46,728 nucleotides of DNA from Weissella minor (GCF_001437425.1 NZ_JQCD01000029.1:1-46728); one strand, 5' to 3'. Numbered from the stretch's first letter, positions 31,952 through 41,568 are shown. Notes: generated from the sequence alone by a model not told the origin. Program-made: numbers and translations.

Positions 31952-32914
31952 ATGGCAATGTTAATTGCATTGATCCCGGCTTTGGCTTGGGGGTCTGTTG
32001 GTATTGTAACCACTAAGATGGGTGGAACGGCCGCACAAGGAACATTAGGAATGACTTTGGGAGCTTTGATTTTCGGGCTTTCAACTTTGTTCTTCTACGT
32101 GATGCCAGCCGCTGGAGCAGATTATGCGTTGAATCCACGTATTTGGATTGTTGGAGCAGTTTCAGGTCTATTCTGGGCTGTTGGAACGGCTGGGCAATTC
32201 GTAGCCTTTAAGAAATTGGGTGTGTCAGTTGGTAACCCACTTTCAACGGCCAGTCAAATTGCGTTGAACGCCTTGATGGCCGCTTCCGTTTTGGGAGAAT
32301 GGACAACTGGTAAGATGTGGATCTTTGGTTTGCTAGCCATCGTCGCTGTTGTTACTGGTGCGGTCTTGACTTCATTGCCAGACCCAGATTCACAAATTGC
32401 GCCAAATCCAGAACATGATGCCAAGGGTGGTTATATTGCCCTAACACTTTCATCATTAGGATTTATGATGTACTTTGTGTTCCCGAACTTGTTGAACAAG
32501 ATTGGCTTCATTTCAGATGCACTTCACAGTGCACCTGATGGTTCAGGATTGCACTATATGACAGCGATTGTGGGACCACAATCAATTGGTCAAGTTGTGG
32601 GTGCTTTAATCATCGTTATGTTCATCATGCATGAAGGTAAGACGATGTGGCAACCAGCAACATTCCGTAATATCCTAACTGGTTTGATTTGGGGTGTTGG
32701 TAATATTGCAATGTTCATTTCAGCTGCAAATCCAGAAATTGGTCAAGCAACTGCCGCAACATTGTCACAACTTGGAATTATCGTTGGAACATTTGGTGGA
32801 ATCTACATCTTGCATGAGAAGAAGACTTCTCGCCAGATGAAGTACATCATCTTAGGGACTGTCTTAGTTGTTATCGGGGCCGTTATTATTTCAAACTTAG
32901 GTAATTTTGCATAA
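31952..32914 (+). CDS. GRP-family sugar uptake transporter (GlcU/RbsU-like)
   Basis: 320 residues with ten hydrophobic helices of the drug/metabolite transporter fold. The N terminus (ALIPALAWGSVGIVTTKMGG) and GNPLSTASQI, PQSIGQVVGA and SQLGIIVGTFGGI motifs match the glucose/ribose porter family of Firmicutes, which import free sugar with the proton gradient. AAGGAGAT precedes ATG. The cre-overlapped promoter places it under CcpA control, and it lies directly before pgi, so glucose is the likely substrate; ribose is the alternative. Confidence 0.88.
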   Translation: MAMLIALIPALAWGSVGIVTTKMGGTAAQGTLGMTLGALIFGLSTLFFYVMPAAGADYALNPRIWIVGAVSGLFWAVGTAGQFVAFKKLGVSVGNPLSTASQIALNALMAASVLGEWTTGKMWIFGLLAIVAVVTGAVLTSLPDPDSQIAPNPEHDAKGGYIALTLSSLGFMMYFVFPNLLNKIGFISDALHSAPDGSGLHYMTAIVGPQSIGQVVGALIIVMFIMHEGKTMWQPATFRNILTGLIWGVGNIAMFISAANPEIGQATAATLSQLGIIVGTFGGIYILHEKKTSRQMKYIILGTVLVVIGAVIISNLGNFA

Positions 32915-32923
32915 TTAATCGAT

Positions 32924-32957
32924 AAAACCTGCGCCAATTTTGGCGCAGGTTTTTTAT
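32924..32957 (+). terminator. Transporter terminator
   Basis: 11-bp perfect stem ACCTGCGCCAA/TTGGCGCAGGT, then T6. Confidence 0.93.
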
Positions 32958-32977
32958 TTTTTTATAAAAAAAATTAT

Positions 32978-33014
32978 AGAAACCGTTTTCATTGACGGTT
33001 GAATATGCTATAAT
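32978..33014 (+). promoter_or_regulatory. pgi promoter with cre-like site
   Basis: TGCTATAAT (TG at 33006-33007, TATAAT 33009-33014) with TTTTCA as a weak -35 at 17 bases. AGAAACCGTTTTCA (32978-32991) matches cre except for the first base and lies over and above the -35. Confidence 0.6.
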
Positions 33015-33062
33015 CGGTATATACCAATTAAAGTTTATTCAATAAAGGAGTGCAAAGCTATT

Positions 33063-34406
33063 ATGACAACATTGAAATTTGACACATCTAAGTTATCTTC
33101 ATTCGTAAATGATGAGGAATTGGACTTAATTCAACCAATGGTAAATACCGCAGATTCATTATTGCGTGAAGGTACTGGGGCTGGATCTGATTATCTTGGA
33201 TGGCTAGATTTGCCAGTTGACTATGATAAGGAAGAATTTGATCGCATTAAGACGGCTGCTAAGAAGATTCAAAGTGATTCACAAGTACTCGTTGTAATCG
33301 GAATTGGTGGATCATATCTAGGTGCGCGTGCGGTTAATGACTTTTTGAGTGATTATTTTGAAAACGCCTATGCTGCAGCTGATCGTGAAATGCCACAAGT
33401 TGTTTTTGCGGGTAACTCAATTTCACCACAATACGTTAACTCATTGATTAAGTTGATTGGTGATCGTGATTTCTCAGTTAACGTCATTTCAAAGTCTGGT
33501 ACAACAACAGAACCAGCTATTGCATTCCGTGTCTTCAAGGAAATGCTAGAAAAGAAGTATGGTGAAGAAGGTGCCCGTGAACGTATCTACGCCACAACTG
33601 ATGCACACAAGGGTGCTTTGAAGCAAACTGCTGATACTGAAGGTTATGAAGAATTTGTTGTGCCTGATAGTGTTGGGGGCCGTTTCTCAGTTTTGACAGC
33701 TGTTGGTTTGTTGCCAATTGCTGCTGCTGGTCATGATATTGATCAATTGATGGCTGGAGCTGCGCAAGCACGTGCAGATTATACTGACACAGATGTTAAA
33801 AAGAATGACGCCTATGCTTATGCTGCTTACCGTAACATTTTGTACCGTAAGGGTTACACAACAGAATTGTTGGTAAACTACGAACCAACATTGGCACAAT
33901 TTGGTGAATGGTGGAAGCAATTGCAAGGTGAGTCAGAAGGTAAAGATGGCAAGGGAATCTTCCCCGCATCAGGAAACTTCTCAACTGATTTGCATTCATT
34001 TGGTCAATTCATTCAAGATGGTCGTCGTAACTTGTTTGAGACGCTTATTCGTGTGGACGAGCCTGCTTCAGATGTTCAAATTCCTGTTTCAGAAGCAGAT
34101 GATGGCTTAGGATACCTTGAAGGTCAAACAATGTCATTTGTTAATAAGACTGCTTCAGATGGAACTTTGTTGGCTCACGTTGATGGTGGTGTGCCAAACA
34201 TGGTTGTTGAACTTGATAAGCAAAATGAATTTGCACTTGGTTACATGATTTACTTCTTCGAATTGGCTGTTGGTATTTCAGGTTACTTGAATGGGATTAA
34301 CCCATTTAACCAACCAGGTGTTGAAGCATACAAGTCAAACATGTTTGCCTTGTTAGGTAAGCCTGGATATGAAGAAAAGACTGCTGAATTACGTGCACGT
34401 TTGTAA
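33063..34406 (+). CDS. pgi: Glucose-6-phosphate isomerase
   Basis: Interconverts glucose 6-phosphate and fructose 6-phosphate. 447 residues, the normal length for the Firmicutes form. Motifs: [15 protein letters not shown] (about 76-90, sugar-phosphate binding), [14 protein letters not shown] (phosphate loop), [19 protein letters not shown] (PROSITE-type signature 1, about 206-224), and the C-terminal [15 protein letters not shown] (about 400-415). AAAGGAG lies about 12 bases before ATG. Monocistronic between two terminators. Confidence 0.97.
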   Translation: MTTLKFDTSKLSSFVNDEELDLIQPMVNTADSLLREGTGAGSDYLGWLDLPVDYDKEEFDRIKTAAKKIQSDSQVLVVIGIGGSYLGARAVNDFLSDYFENAYAAADREMPQVVFAGNSISPQYVNSLIKLIGDRDFSVNVISKSGTTTEPAIAFRVFKEMLEKKYGEEGARERIYATTDAHKGALKQTADTEGYEEFVVPDSVGGRFSVLTAVGLLPIAAAGHDIDQLMAGAAQARADYTDTDVKKNDAYAYAAYRNILYRKGYTTELLVNYEPTLAQFGEWWKQLQGESEGKDGKGIFPASGNFSTDLHSFGQFIQDGRRNLFETLIRVDEPASDVQIPVSEADDGLGYLEGQTMSFVNKTASDGTLLAHVDGGVPNMVVELDKQNEFALGYMIYFFELAVGISGYLNGINPFNQPGVEAYKSNMFALLGKPGYEEKTAELRARL

Positions 34407-34430
34407 TCAGCGCTTGCATTAAGATAATGA

Positions 34431-34462
34431 AAAAAGCCCATTCCATTGGAGTGGGCTTTTAT
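34431..34462 (+). terminator. pgi terminator
   Basis: Stem AAAAGCCCATTCC/GGAGTGGGCTTTT followed by T-rich sequence. Confidence 0.88.
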
Positions 34463-34490
34463 GCCCCAAATAAAAAAACAAACGCGAGTG

Positions 34491-34519
34491 TTTCAACTAA
34501 GCGTAAGTTATGGTAATAT
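34491..34519 (+). promoter_or_regulatory. efp promoter
   Basis: TTTCAA (34491-34496), 17-base spacer, TAATAT (34514-34519) with TGG extension. Confidence 0.5.
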
Positions 34520-34553
34520 TAATCGAAAGATAAAATTTTAGGAGAACTCAATC

Positions 34554-35120
34554 ATGGCAACTATTGGTATGAATGACTTGAAGACTGGTTTGACAATTTT
34601 GTACAACCAATCAATCTGGCGTGTGTTGGAATTCCAACACGTTAAGCCTGGTAAGGGTGCAGCCTTTGTGCGCTCAAAGTTGAAGAACTTGCGTAGCGGA
34701 GCAGTTAACGAAGTGACTTTCCGTCCTGGAGATAAGTTCGAAACTGCAAACATCGTTTCAGCTGACATGCAATATTTGTATGCTGAAGGTGACTCATATG
34801 TCTTCATGGATACTGAAACATATGACCAAATTTCAATTCCTGGCGACAAGATTCAAGATGCTTTGAAGTTCTTGCTTGAGAATATGACTGTTCGTGTGAC
34901 AACATACGATGGTGAAATTTTGGATGTTGAAGTACCAAAGACTGTTGAATTAACAGTTACTGAAACACAACCAGGAATTAAGGGTGCAACTGCCAATGGT
35001 GGTGGTAAGCCAGCTACAATGGAAACAGGTCTTGTAATTACAGTACCTGATTTCATTAACGTTGATGACAAGTTGATTATTAACACTGACAACGGTGGAT
35101 CATACTCATCACGTGCTTAA
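34554..35120 (+). CDS. efp: Elongation factor P
   Basis: Rescues ribosomes stalled at polyproline. 188 residues with three beta-barrel domains. The tip loop is [10 protein letters not shown] with Lys34 as the modifiable residue, the type that Firmicutes modify with 5-aminopentanol. The C-terminal signature [19 protein letters not shown] is present. AGGAG lies about nine bases before ATG. Monocistronic with its own promoter and a GC-rich hairpin after the stop. Confidence 0.97.
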   Translation: MATIGMNDLKTGLTILYNQSIWRVLEFQHVKPGKGAAFVRSKLKNLRSGAVNEVTFRPGDKFETANIVSADMQYLYAEGDSYVFMDTETYDQISIPGDKIQDALKFLLENMTVRVTTYDGEILDVEVPKTVELTVTETQPGIKGATANGGGKPATMETGLVITVPDFINVDDKLIINTDNGGSYSSRA

Positions 35121-35141
35121 TACTTATTAAGTCATTAATTT

Positions 35142-35172
35142 AGTGCCGACCGGCCGCCGGCCGGCACTTTTA
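35142..35172 (+). terminator. GC-rich hairpin after efp
   Basis: AGTGCCG...CGGCACT with an inner CCGG/CCGG stem, all G/C in an AT-rich genome, followed by only TTTTAT. It probably ends efp, with some read-through into the asp23 gene. Confidence 0.75.
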
Positions 35173-35192
35173 TGTTAAAGGAGGGACAATTC

Positions 35193-35630
35193 ATGGCAGC
35201 AGAAGAAACCATTGTATTAGACCAACCGACGGGATCAGCCGGAACAACACGTGTTAATGTACGTGTGATTGATATTATTGCGGCGCTAGCAGCCCAAGAA
35301 GTTGAAGGGGTTGCTAGCTTGCGTGGTTCAATTTCAGATCGTGCACAAGAAGCCTTTGGTTTTATGGTACGCGGTAAAGGTGTTGAAATTGTACAAACTG
35401 AAACAGGCTTGACGATTGATGTGTACATTTATGTGAATTATGGTGTAAGTGTGCCTAAGTTAGCTGTACAAGTGCAAGAACGTATCATGATGCAAATTGC
35501 CGCAATGACAGAATTGACTGTTAATACTGTTAATGTGCATGTTGAGGGTATGATTTCTCCAAAGACAGCAACAACGATTGATCCAAATAATTTATTTGGT
35601 GAAGAAGAAACCGTGGAGGATGCTCAGTAG
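35193..35630 (+). CDS. Asp23/Gls24 family envelope protein (YqhY-like)
   Basis: 145-residue DUF322 protein with a predicted helix-strand core, VNVRVIDIIAALAAQEVEGVASL (18-40) and a VQVQERI helix; the family includes the alkaline shock protein Asp23. Its position directly before nusB is the conserved YqhY position of Firmicutes, where it is linked to fatty-acid synthesis control. ATG 35193 has AAAGGAGG eight bases upstream; an in-frame ATG at 35172 sits in the preceding hairpin's tail and is rejected. Its stop is one base before nusB. Confidence 0.9.
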   Translation: MAAEETIVLDQPTGSAGTTRVNVRVIDIIAALAAQEVEGVASLRGSISDRAQEAFGFMVRGKGVEIVQTETGLTIDVYIYVNYGVSVPKLAVQVQERIMMQIAAMTELTVNTVNVHVEGMISPKTATTIDPNNLFGEEETVEDAQ

Positions 35631-35631
35631 C

Positions 35632-36054
35632 ATGACGACATTGAATCGACATCAAGCACGACAAGTCGCATTTCAGACTTTGTATAGTCTTGAGATGAAT
35701 TTAGATGCCAATATAGAAGCGGTCGTAAGACAAGTATTGGCCGGCGATCCTGAAATAGAAATTTCAGATACGCTTCCACAAGACGTTTTAGATTTGGTAT
35801 CAGCAGTAAATGATCATAAAAATGAATTAGACCTTGAGCTATCACAATATTTAGCTGCTGGCTGGACAATTGATCGTTTGAGTAAGGTTGATTTGACATT
35901 ATTGCGCTTAGCTTTATATGAAGCTAAGTCAACTGATACACCTAAGAATGTCGCAATTAACGAGGCATTACAACTAGCACACGACTTTACGGGGGATGAT
36001 TCTCGTAAGTTTATTAATGCGGTTCTAAATAAAGCCTTGACTCAAGACAATTAA
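35632..36054 (+). CDS. nusB: Transcription antitermination factor NusB
   Basis: 140-residue all-helical RNA-binding protein that, with NusE (S10), binds boxA in rRNA antitermination. It begins MTTLNRHQARQVAFQTLYSL (1-20), the conserved arginine-rich start, and the family C-terminal half, TPKNVAINEALQLAHDF (about 104-120), and final FINAVLNKAL are present. ATG 35632 is one base after the yqhY stop; GGAGGA lies 11 bases upstream inside yqhY. The infC promoter overlaps its 3' end. Confidence 0.96.
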   Translation: MTTLNRHQARQVAFQTLYSLEMNLDANIEAVVRQVLAGDPEIEISDTLPQDVLDLVSAVNDHKNELDLELSQYLAAGWTIDRLSKVDLTLLRLALYEAKSTDTPKNVAINEALQLAHDFTGDDSRKFINAVLNKALTQDN

Positions 36055-36065
36055 TTCACTATAAT
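36037..36065 (+). promoter_or_regulatory. infC-rpmI-rplT promoter
   Basis: TTGACT (36037-36042), 17-base spacer, TATAAT (36060-36065); the -35 lies within the end of nusB. Confidence 0.85.
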
Positions 36066-36071
36066 GAATCA

Positions 36072-36249
36072 TTGTTAAGAAATAAAGTAACAGCAACCCG
36101 CTGTTCACCTTGATGAGCTAATCTTGTCAGGTAAATCATTTATAACTATTTTAGTTTTGATGTTGATGGCGGGTTATCGTGTGCAAATACGATAAGCCGC
36201 TTTTACTATGTAGTTATTTCAAGCCAAGTTTTAACGGAGGTAAAGGACC
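36072..36249 (+). promoter_or_regulatory. L20-type leader with attenuator
   Basis: A 178-base leader. A terminator stem, GCGGGTTATCGT/ACGATAAGCCGC (36169-36180, 36189-36200), is followed by TTTT. AACCCGC at 36095-36101 is exactly complementary to the first seven bases of that stem, so an upstream fold can prevent termination. This matches the autoregulation of infC-rpmI-rplT by L20 in Firmicutes. Confidence 0.72.
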
Positions 36250-36783
36250 ATAGCAAACGCACGTCAACCACAACAACAAAAAGATTTGATTAATGATCGC
36301 ATTCGCGCACACGAAGTTCGTTTGATTACGGATGACGGTGACCAAGGAGTTATCCCTACTAGTGATGCCCAAAAGATGGCAGATGATGCCGAATTGGACT
36401 TGGTACTAGTACAGGCAACTGCAAAGCCACCTGTTGCCAAGATCATGGATTACGGTAAGTTCAAGTTTGATGCTCAAAAGAAGCAACGTGAACAACGTAA
36501 GAATCAAAAGACTGTTAGTGTGAAAGAGATTCGCTTAAGTCCAACAATTGATGACAACGACTTTAATACCAAGAAAAAGGCCGCAATCCGGTTCTTAGAA
36601 AAGGGAAATAAAGTTAAAGTTTCAATTCGTTTCCGTGGGCGTGCTATCACGCACAAGGAAATTGGACGTGAAGTAATGAACCGACTTGCTGACGAATTGC
36701 AAGATGTTGCAAAAGTCGAAGCAAGAGCAAAGATGGAAGGGCGCAGCATGTCTATGGTGCTTGCTCCCAAAGAAACTAAGTAA
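36250..36783 (+). CDS. infC: Translation initiation factor IF-3, ATA start
   Basis: IF-3 keeps 30S subunits free and proofreads the start codon. The 177-residue protein has the N domain ([20 protein letters not shown], from residue 13) and the C domain ([19 protein letters not shown], about 97-115). The frame between the ribosome binding site GGAGG (36236-36240) and the first ATG (36286) is open, and ATA at 36250 has proper spacing and the expected N-terminal length, so I take ATA as the start. Rare non-AUG starts are known for infC and allow IF-3 autoregulation. First gene of infC-rpmI-rplT. Confidence 0.93.
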   Translation: MANARQPQQQKDLINDRIRAHEVRLITDDGDQGVIPTSDAQKMADDAELDLVLVQATAKPPVAKIMDYGKFKFDAQKKQREQRKNQKTVSVKEIRLSPTIDDNDFNTKKKAAIRFLEKGNKVKVSIRFRGRAITHKEIGREVMNRLADELQDVAKVEARAKMEGRSMSMVLAPKETK

Positions 36784-36810
36784 TTAAAATCAGTTTGGAG
36801 GAATTTTACG

Positions 36811-37005
36811 ATGCCTAAGTATAAGACACACCGCGCTTCAGCAAAGCGTTTTAAGAAGACTGCAAATGGTGGTTTAAAGGGTGCAAACGCCTTTACATCA
36901 CACCGTTTCCACGGTAAGACAAAGAAGCAACGTCGTCAATTGCGTGGAACTTCAATGATGAACCACACAACTTTGAAGAACTACGTTCACATGATGGGTC
37001 GCTAA
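36811..37005 (+). CDS. rpmI: 50S ribosomal protein L35
   Basis: 64-residue, strongly basic protein starting [20 protein letters not shown], the conserved L35 N terminus. GGAGG precedes ATG by seven bases. Middle gene of the infC operon, 27 bases after infC and 65 before rplT. Confidence 0.97.
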   Translation: MPKYKTHRASAKRFKKTANGGLKGANAFTSHRFHGKTKKQRRQLRGTSMMNHTTLKNYVHMMGR

Positions 37006-37070
37006 TCTGTCATTTTTAAAGTTACAAACGAAATTATTTAATATTTAAAAAATACTGGAGGAAATTATCC

Positions 37071-37631
37071 ATGCGAGTTAAAGGTGGAACAGTTACGCGC
37101 GCACGCCGTAAGAAAATGATCAAATTGGCCAAGGGTTACCGTGGTCAACGTCACATTAATTATAAGGTTGCTAAGGAACGTGTCTGGAAGAGCTGGACAT
37201 ACGCATTCCGTGATCGTAAGCAAACAAAGCGTAACTTCCGTAAGCTATGGATTGCACGTATTAACGCTGCTGCACGTATCAACGGATTGTCATACTCAAA
37301 CTTCATGCACGGTTTGTCATTGATGGGAACAACTGTTAACCGTAAGATGCTTGCTGACTTAGCTATTACTGACCCTGAAGCATTCGCTGCTTTGGTTGTT
37401 GAAGCTAAGAAGGCTTTGGAAGCTGACGGAAAGCATGTTGCTTCAAAGACACCTGCTACAACTGAAAAGACTGTTACTATCAACGCTGCTGCACCTAAGG
37501 CTGACAAGTCAGCTTCAGCTGCAAAGCCAACTGATAAGAACACTGTTGCAGAAATCAAGGAATACTTGACTGCTAACAACATTGACTTCCAAGCTTCAGC
37601 TAAGAAGGCTGAATTGTTGGACTTAGTTTAA
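37071..37631 (+). CDS. rplT: 50S ribosomal protein L20 with C-terminal HeH/SAP-like extension
   Basis: Residues 1 to about 118 are standard L20 ([37 protein letters not shown]), which helps assemble the 50S subunit and represses its own operon. Instead of ending there, the protein continues for about 68 residues: an Ala/Lys/Thr/Pro linker (120-156), then [18 protein letters not shown] (156-173) and KKAELLDLV, which looks like a HeH/LEM or SAP-type helix-extended-loop-helix nucleic-acid-binding unit. The frame is continuous with uniform codon use, so this is a real fusion rather than read-through. GGAGG precedes ATG. Confidence 0.95.
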   Translation: MRVKGGTVTRARRKKMIKLAKGYRGQRHINYKVAKERVWKSWTYAFRDRKQTKRNFRKLWIARINAAARINGLSYSNFMHGLSLMGTTVNRKMLADLAITDPEAFAALVVEAKKALEADGKHVASKTPATTEKTVTINAAAPKADKSASAAKPTDKNTVAEIKEYLTANNIDFQASAKKAELLDLV

Positions 37632-37637
37632 TGAATA

Positions 37638-37676
37638 CAAAAGATTTATAAGCCGTCTGGCTTGTAAGTCTTTTTA
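37638..37676. terminator. Terminator after rplT
   Basis: 13-bp stem AGATTTATAAGCC/GGCTTGTAAGTCT with a GTCT loop and T5. It sits between converging rplT and the prepilin peptidase gene. Confidence 0.85.
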
Positions 37677-38069
37677 TTTTACCCAAAGGGTGCAAACTAG
37701 CCAACTGAGTGTCAGTGCAGGCACAAATGGGGCACGCCTAGTGCGATAATACGTCGCTTGCAGCAGTAGTTGAATGAAGCATGCACCATTTAGCCAATAG
37801 ATCCAATGCGTTGCTGAGAGCAATAATGAGCCGCAAGCTAAAACATCTAAATCTCCATGACCAATCCATTTTTCTTTATTTAATTGATTAAGCAATAGTA
37901 ACCCGAGATAACAACCGAGATTGAACCATGGCGTATCTGGGTTCATGGCAAATGAATACAGCCAAAAGGGAATTAAAAGCAAGCTGTTAATAAAATATTG
38001 GCGAAAATCTTGGATTGATAAGAAAAAAAGTATTATTGTGAAAAGAAATTGTGGCAACATATGCGTCAT
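37674..38069 (-). CDS. Short A24-type prepilin peptidase, ComC-like
   Basis: 131 residues with about five to six hydrophobic segments. The two aspartates of A24 aspartyl peptidases are visible: Asp21 in SIQDFRQYFIN and Asp73 in GHGDLDVL, the GxGD motif. The N-terminal methyltransferase domain with CxxC pairs found in full-length prepilin peptidases is absent, as in other minimal forms. GGAGG lies seven bases before the ATG on the minus strand. It would process ComG-type pseudopilins for DNA uptake, which fits comFA/comFC and the sigma factor here. An open frame extends 57 codons further upstream but has no support. Confidence 0.83.
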   Translation of the reverse strand: MTHMLPQFLFTIILFFLSIQDFRQYFINSLLLIPFWLYSFAMNPDTPWFNLGCYLGLLLLNQLNKEKWIGHGDLDVLACGSLLLSATHWIYWLNGACFIQLLLQATYYRTRRAPFVPALTLSWLVCTLWVK

Positions 38070-38187
38070 GACTAAACCTCCATGGAGAATAAAGACGTTT
38101 AGAACAACGAAAATTACACTTTTGACACGCCCGGTATTGTTTGCAAAATGAATGGCTATAGACGGGGAATTAATTTGCAAAAAAGAC

Positions 38188-38216
38188 TTGCACGATGAAA
38201 TGATTAATGGTATATT
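38188..38216 (+). promoter_or_regulatory. str operon promoter
   Basis: TTGCAC (38188-38193), 17-base spacer, TATATT (38211-38216) with TGG extension. It predicts a leader of about 160 bases before rpsL. Confidence 0.75.
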
Positions 38217-38222
38217 ATTCAT

Positions 38223-38382
38223 TGTGCTTTTAGTGAGCAAGGGTGTTTACGTGTTCGACGTGACGTGCTGAACTCTTAAACGAAAAGTACTATTTCAAAT
38301 GTTACTGGATGTATTTAAGCGATACGCCTGGTAATGTGGACTAGACACTATAAAGAATTAAATTGAAAGGGGACTCTAGGAC
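38223..38382 (+). promoter_or_regulatory. Long rpsL leader
   Basis: Untranslated leader with a small hairpin, ACGT-GTTCG-ACGT (about 38249-38261), and other short complementarities. It may carry a ribosomal-protein autoregulatory site, but I cannot define its fold. Confidence 0.45.
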
Positions 38383-38796
38383 ATGCCTACTATTAACCAA
38401 TTGGTTCGTAAGTCTCGTAAGTCACAGAGCACGAAGTCAAAGTCACCAGCTTTGAACTTCGGTTATAATTCACAATTAAAGAAGGCCACTCGTGTTTCTT
38501 CTCCACAAAAGCGTGGGGTTGCAACTCGTGTTGGAACAATGACACCTAAGAAGCCTAATTCAGCTTTGCGTAAGTATGCACGTGTGCGTCTATCAAACTT
38601 GATCGAAGTTACTGCATATATTCCAGGTATCGGACACAACCTACAAGAACACTCAGTTGTTTTGATTCGTGGAGGTCGTGTTAAGGACTTGCCTGGGGTA
38701 CGTTACCACATCGTTCGTGGTGCGCTAGACACTGCCGGAGTTGAAGGACGTATGACGTCACGTTCTAAGTATGGAACTAAGCGTCCAAAGAAGTAG
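38383..38796 (+). CDS. rpsL: 30S ribosomal protein S12
   Basis: 137-residue decoding-centre protein. Conserved [17 protein letters not shown] (about 51-67, with the streptomycin-region Lys) and [16 protein letters not shown] (about 95-110) are intact. The resistance-associated lysines are wild type by inspection (TPKKPNS and [10 protein letters not shown]). AAAGGGG lies ten bases before ATG. First gene of rpsL-rpsG-fusA, with 15 bases to rpsG. Confidence 0.98.
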   Translation: MPTINQLVRKSRKSQSTKSKSPALNFGYNSQLKKATRVSSPQKRGVATRVGTMTPKKPNSALRKYARVRLSNLIEVTAYIPGIGHNLQEHSVVLIRGGRVKDLPGVRYHIVRGALDTAGVEGRMTSRSKYGTKRPKK

Positions 38797-38811
38797 GGGA
38801 GGACATAAATA

Positions 38812-39282
38812 ATGCCACGTAAGAGTTATACTAAACAGGCTGAAGTTTTGCCTGATCCAATTTATAATTCAAAGCTAGTATCACGTTTGATCAACCGTTT
38901 GATGATTGATGGTAAGCGTGGAACAGCTTCAACAATTTTGTACGATGCTTTTGATCGTATTAAGCAAGAAACTGGTGAAGAACCTTTGACTGTATTCGAA
39001 GAGGCTATGAACAACATCATGCCTGTTTTGGAAGTTAAGGCTCGTCGTATCGGTGGATCTAACTACCAAGTTCCTATCGAAGTTCGTCCAGAACGTCGTG
39101 TAACGCTTGGTCTTCGTTGGTTGGTGCAATACGCCCGTTCTCGTGGTGAGCACACAATGGACGAACGTCTTGCTAAGGAAATTATGGATGCTGCTAACAA
39201 CACTGGAGCATCTGTTAAAAAGCGTGAAGACACGCACAAGATGGCTGAAGCCAACCGTGCCTTTGCACATTACCGTTGGTAA
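38812..39282 (+). CDS. rpsG: 30S ribosomal protein S7
   Basis: 156 residues binding the 16S 3' major domain and nucleating the head. It starts [20 protein letters not shown] and ends NRAFAHYRW, both typical. GGGGAGG is ten bases before ATG. Middle gene of the str operon; a hairpin and a new -10 follow before fusA. Confidence 0.98.
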   Translation: MPRKSYTKQAEVLPDPIYNSKLVSRLINRLMIDGKRGTASTILYDAFDRIKQETGEEPLTVFEEAMNNIMPVLEVKARRIGGSNYQVPIEVRPERRVTLGLRWLVQYARSRGEHTMDERLAKEIMDAANNTGASVKKREDTHKMAEANRAFAHYRW

Positions 39283-39292
39283 TATTACAAAA

Positions 39293-39332
39293 TTTGGCTA
39301 CAGCCTTATATCGGCTATGGCCATTTTTGTGT
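39293..39332 (+). terminator. Partial terminator between rpsG and fusA
   Basis: TGGC-TAC-AGCC with GGCT-ATG-GCCA (a stem with an internal mismatch) and T5. A TATAAT at 39342-39347 follows, so fusA may be transcribed both by read-through and separately. Confidence 0.6.
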
Positions 39333-39411
39333 ATTTTGCGGTATAATGAAAGACAGACAGATTTCGCAAGTTAATTGCGTTGTCGTTAAATTTTAAGGAG
39401 ATTTTGTACTC

Positions 39412-41532
39412 ATGGCTAACAAGCGTGAATTCCCTCTTAACCGTACACGTAATATCGGTATCATGGCCCACATCGATGCTGGTAAGACAACTACGACTGA
39501 GCGTATTTTGTATTACACAGGTAAGATTCATAAGATTGGTGAAACACACGATGGTGCTTCACAAATGGACTTCATGGATCAAGAAAAAGAACGTGGAATT
39601 ACGATCCAATCAGCTGCTACAACAGCTGTTTGGCATGGTTTCTTCGAACAATATAAGAATGATCCATTCCGTATTAACATCATTGACACACCAGGTCACG
39701 TGGACTTCACAATCGAAGTTGAACGTTCATTGCGTGTGCTTGATGGTGCCGTAGCTGTTTTGGACGGTTCAGCCGGTGTTGAACCACAAACTGAAACTGT
39801 TTGGCGTCAGGCTGAAACATATGATGTTCCTCGTATCGTCTTCGTTAACAAGATGGACAAGATGGGTGCTGACTTCGGTATGTCAGTTGACTCATTGAAG
39901 GAACGTTTGGATGCAAACGCTAAGGCTGTTCAATGGCCAATCGGTGCTGAAGATGACTTTGCTGGTTTGATTGACTTGATTACCAAGGAAGCTTGGTTCC
40001 CAACAACTGAACTTGGTGAAGAATGGGAAGTTCGCGACATGCCTGCTGACTACGTTGACCTTGTTGAAGAAAAGTACAACGAATTGGTTGAAGCCATTGC
40101 TGATGTTGATGACGAAATCATGGAAAAGTACTTGGGCGGAGAAGAAATTTCAGCTGACGAATTGAAGGCTGCTATCCGTCGTGCAACTTTGAACTTGGAA
40201 TTCTACCCTGTATTTGCTGGATCAGCTTATAAGGATAAGGGTGTCCAAATGGTATTGGACGGTGTTGTTGACTACCTACCATCACCTTTGGAAGTTAAGC
40301 CATATGTTGCTAACGACCCAGATTCTGGTGAAGAAATTGACTTGATTGCTAATGACGATGATCCATTCGCCGCTTTGGCCTTTAAGGTTATGACTGACCC
40401 ATTCGTTGGACGTTTGACTTTCCTACGTGTTTACACAGGTAGTTTGGAATCAGGTTCATACGTAATGAACACAAGTCGTGGAAAGCGTGAACGTGTTGGT
40501 CGTTTGCTACAAATGCACGCAACTAGCCGTACTGAAATTCCTGAAGTGTTCTCAGGTGACATTGCTGCTGCCATCGGTTTGAAGGCAACAACAACTGGTG
40601 ACTCATTGACTTCACCAGATCGTCAATTGATCCTTGAATCAATGGAATTCCCTGACCCAGTTATCCAATTGGCTATCGAACCAGCTACAAAGGCTGACCA
40701 AGACAAGATGTCTACAGCTTTGCAAAAGTTGGCTGAAGAAGACCCTTCATTCCGTGCCGAAACAAACGAAGAAACAGGTGACACTTTGATCTCAGGAATG
40801 GGAGAACTTCACTTGGATATCATCGTTGACCGTTTGAAGCGTGAATTCAGCGTTGAAGCTAACGTTGGTGCACCTCAAGTTGCTTACCGTGAAGCCTTCA
40901 CTAAGGACGTTCAAGCCCGTGGATTCTTCAAGCGCCAATCTGGTGGTAAGGGACAATATGGTGATGTTTGGATTGAATTCTCACCTAACGAAGAAGGAGC
41001 AGGATTCGAATTCGAAGACGCTATCGTTGGTGGAGCCGTTCCTCGTGAATACATTCCTTCAGTTGAAGCTGGATTGCGTGATTCAATGAACAACGGTCCA
41101 ATTGCCGGATTCCCATTGGTTGATTTGAAGGCTAAGTTGTATGATGGATCATACCACGATGTCGACTCATCTGAAGCTGCCTTTAAGATTGCTGCTTCAT
41201 TAGCTTTGCGTGAAGCTGCTAAGACTGCTGGAGCTGTTATCTTGGAGCCAATCATGCGTGTTGATATCGTTGTGCCAGAAGACAACTTAGGTGATGTTAT
41301 GGGACACGTTTCAGCTCGTCGTGGAATGCTTGAAGGACAAGAACAACGTGGAAACTCAATGATTATCCACGCCAAGGTTCCATTGTCAGAAATGTTTGGA
41401 TATGCAACTACTTTGCGTTCATCAACGCAAGGTCGTGGTACTTTTCAAATGCAATTCGATCACTATGAAGCTGTTCCTAAGAACGTTCAAGAAGAGATCG
41501 TTAAGAAGTATGGTAAGCACGAAGAAGCTTAA
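39412..41532 (+). CDS. fusA: Elongation factor G
   Basis: 706-residue translocase GTPase. G1 motif [10 protein letters not shown] (17-26), G2 [12 protein letters not shown]3 [10 protein letters not shown]4 [10 protein letters not shown], and G5 GSAYKDKG are present, followed by domains II-V with GGxGQYG ([10 protein letters not shown]) in domain IV. AAGGAG lies 11 bases before ATG. Codon usage is strongly biased (GGT, CGT, AAG), as expected for a highly expressed gene. Last gene of the str operon. Confidence 0.98.
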   Translation: MANKREFPLNRTRNIGIMAHIDAGKTTTTERILYYTGKIHKIGETHDGASQMDFMDQEKERGITIQSAATTAVWHGFFEQYKNDPFRINIIDTPGHVDFTIEVERSLRVLDGAVAVLDGSAGVEPQTETVWRQAETYDVPRIVFVNKMDKMGADFGMSVDSLKERLDANAKAVQWPIGAEDDFAGLIDLITKEAWFPTTELGEEWEVRDMPADYVDLVEEKYNELVEAIADVDDEIMEKYLGGEEISADELKAAIRRATLNLEFYPVFAGSAYKDKGVQMVLDGVVDYLPSPLEVKPYVANDPDSGEEIDLIANDDDPFAALAFKVMTDPFVGRLTFLRVYTGSLESGSYVMNTSRGKRERVGRLLQMHATSRTEIPEVFSGDIAAAIGLKATTTGDSLTSPDRQLILESMEFPDPVIQLAIEPATKADQDKMSTALQKLAEEDPSFRAETNEETGDTLISGMGELHLDIIVDRLKREFSVEANVGAPQVAYREAFTKDVQARGFFKRQSGGKGQYGDVWIEFSPNEEGAGFEFEDAIVGGAVPREYIPSVEAGLRDSMNNGPIAGFPLVDLKAKLYDGSYHDVDSSEAAFKIAASLALREAAKTAGAVILEPIMRVDIVVPEDNLGDVMGHVSARRGMLEGQEQRGNSMIIHAKVPLSEMFGYATTLRSSTQGRGTFQMQFDHYEAVPKNVQEEIVKKYGKHEEA

Positions 41533-41568
41533 TCAACGTGTTTGATTAATTTCTGTGGCTACCACATA

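Noticed and set aside
38070-38240. 57-codon N-terminal extension of the prepilin peptidase
   Set aside because: The extension has no ribosome binding site, no CxxC methylase motif, and runs into the rpsL promoter; GGAGG supports the shorter start.
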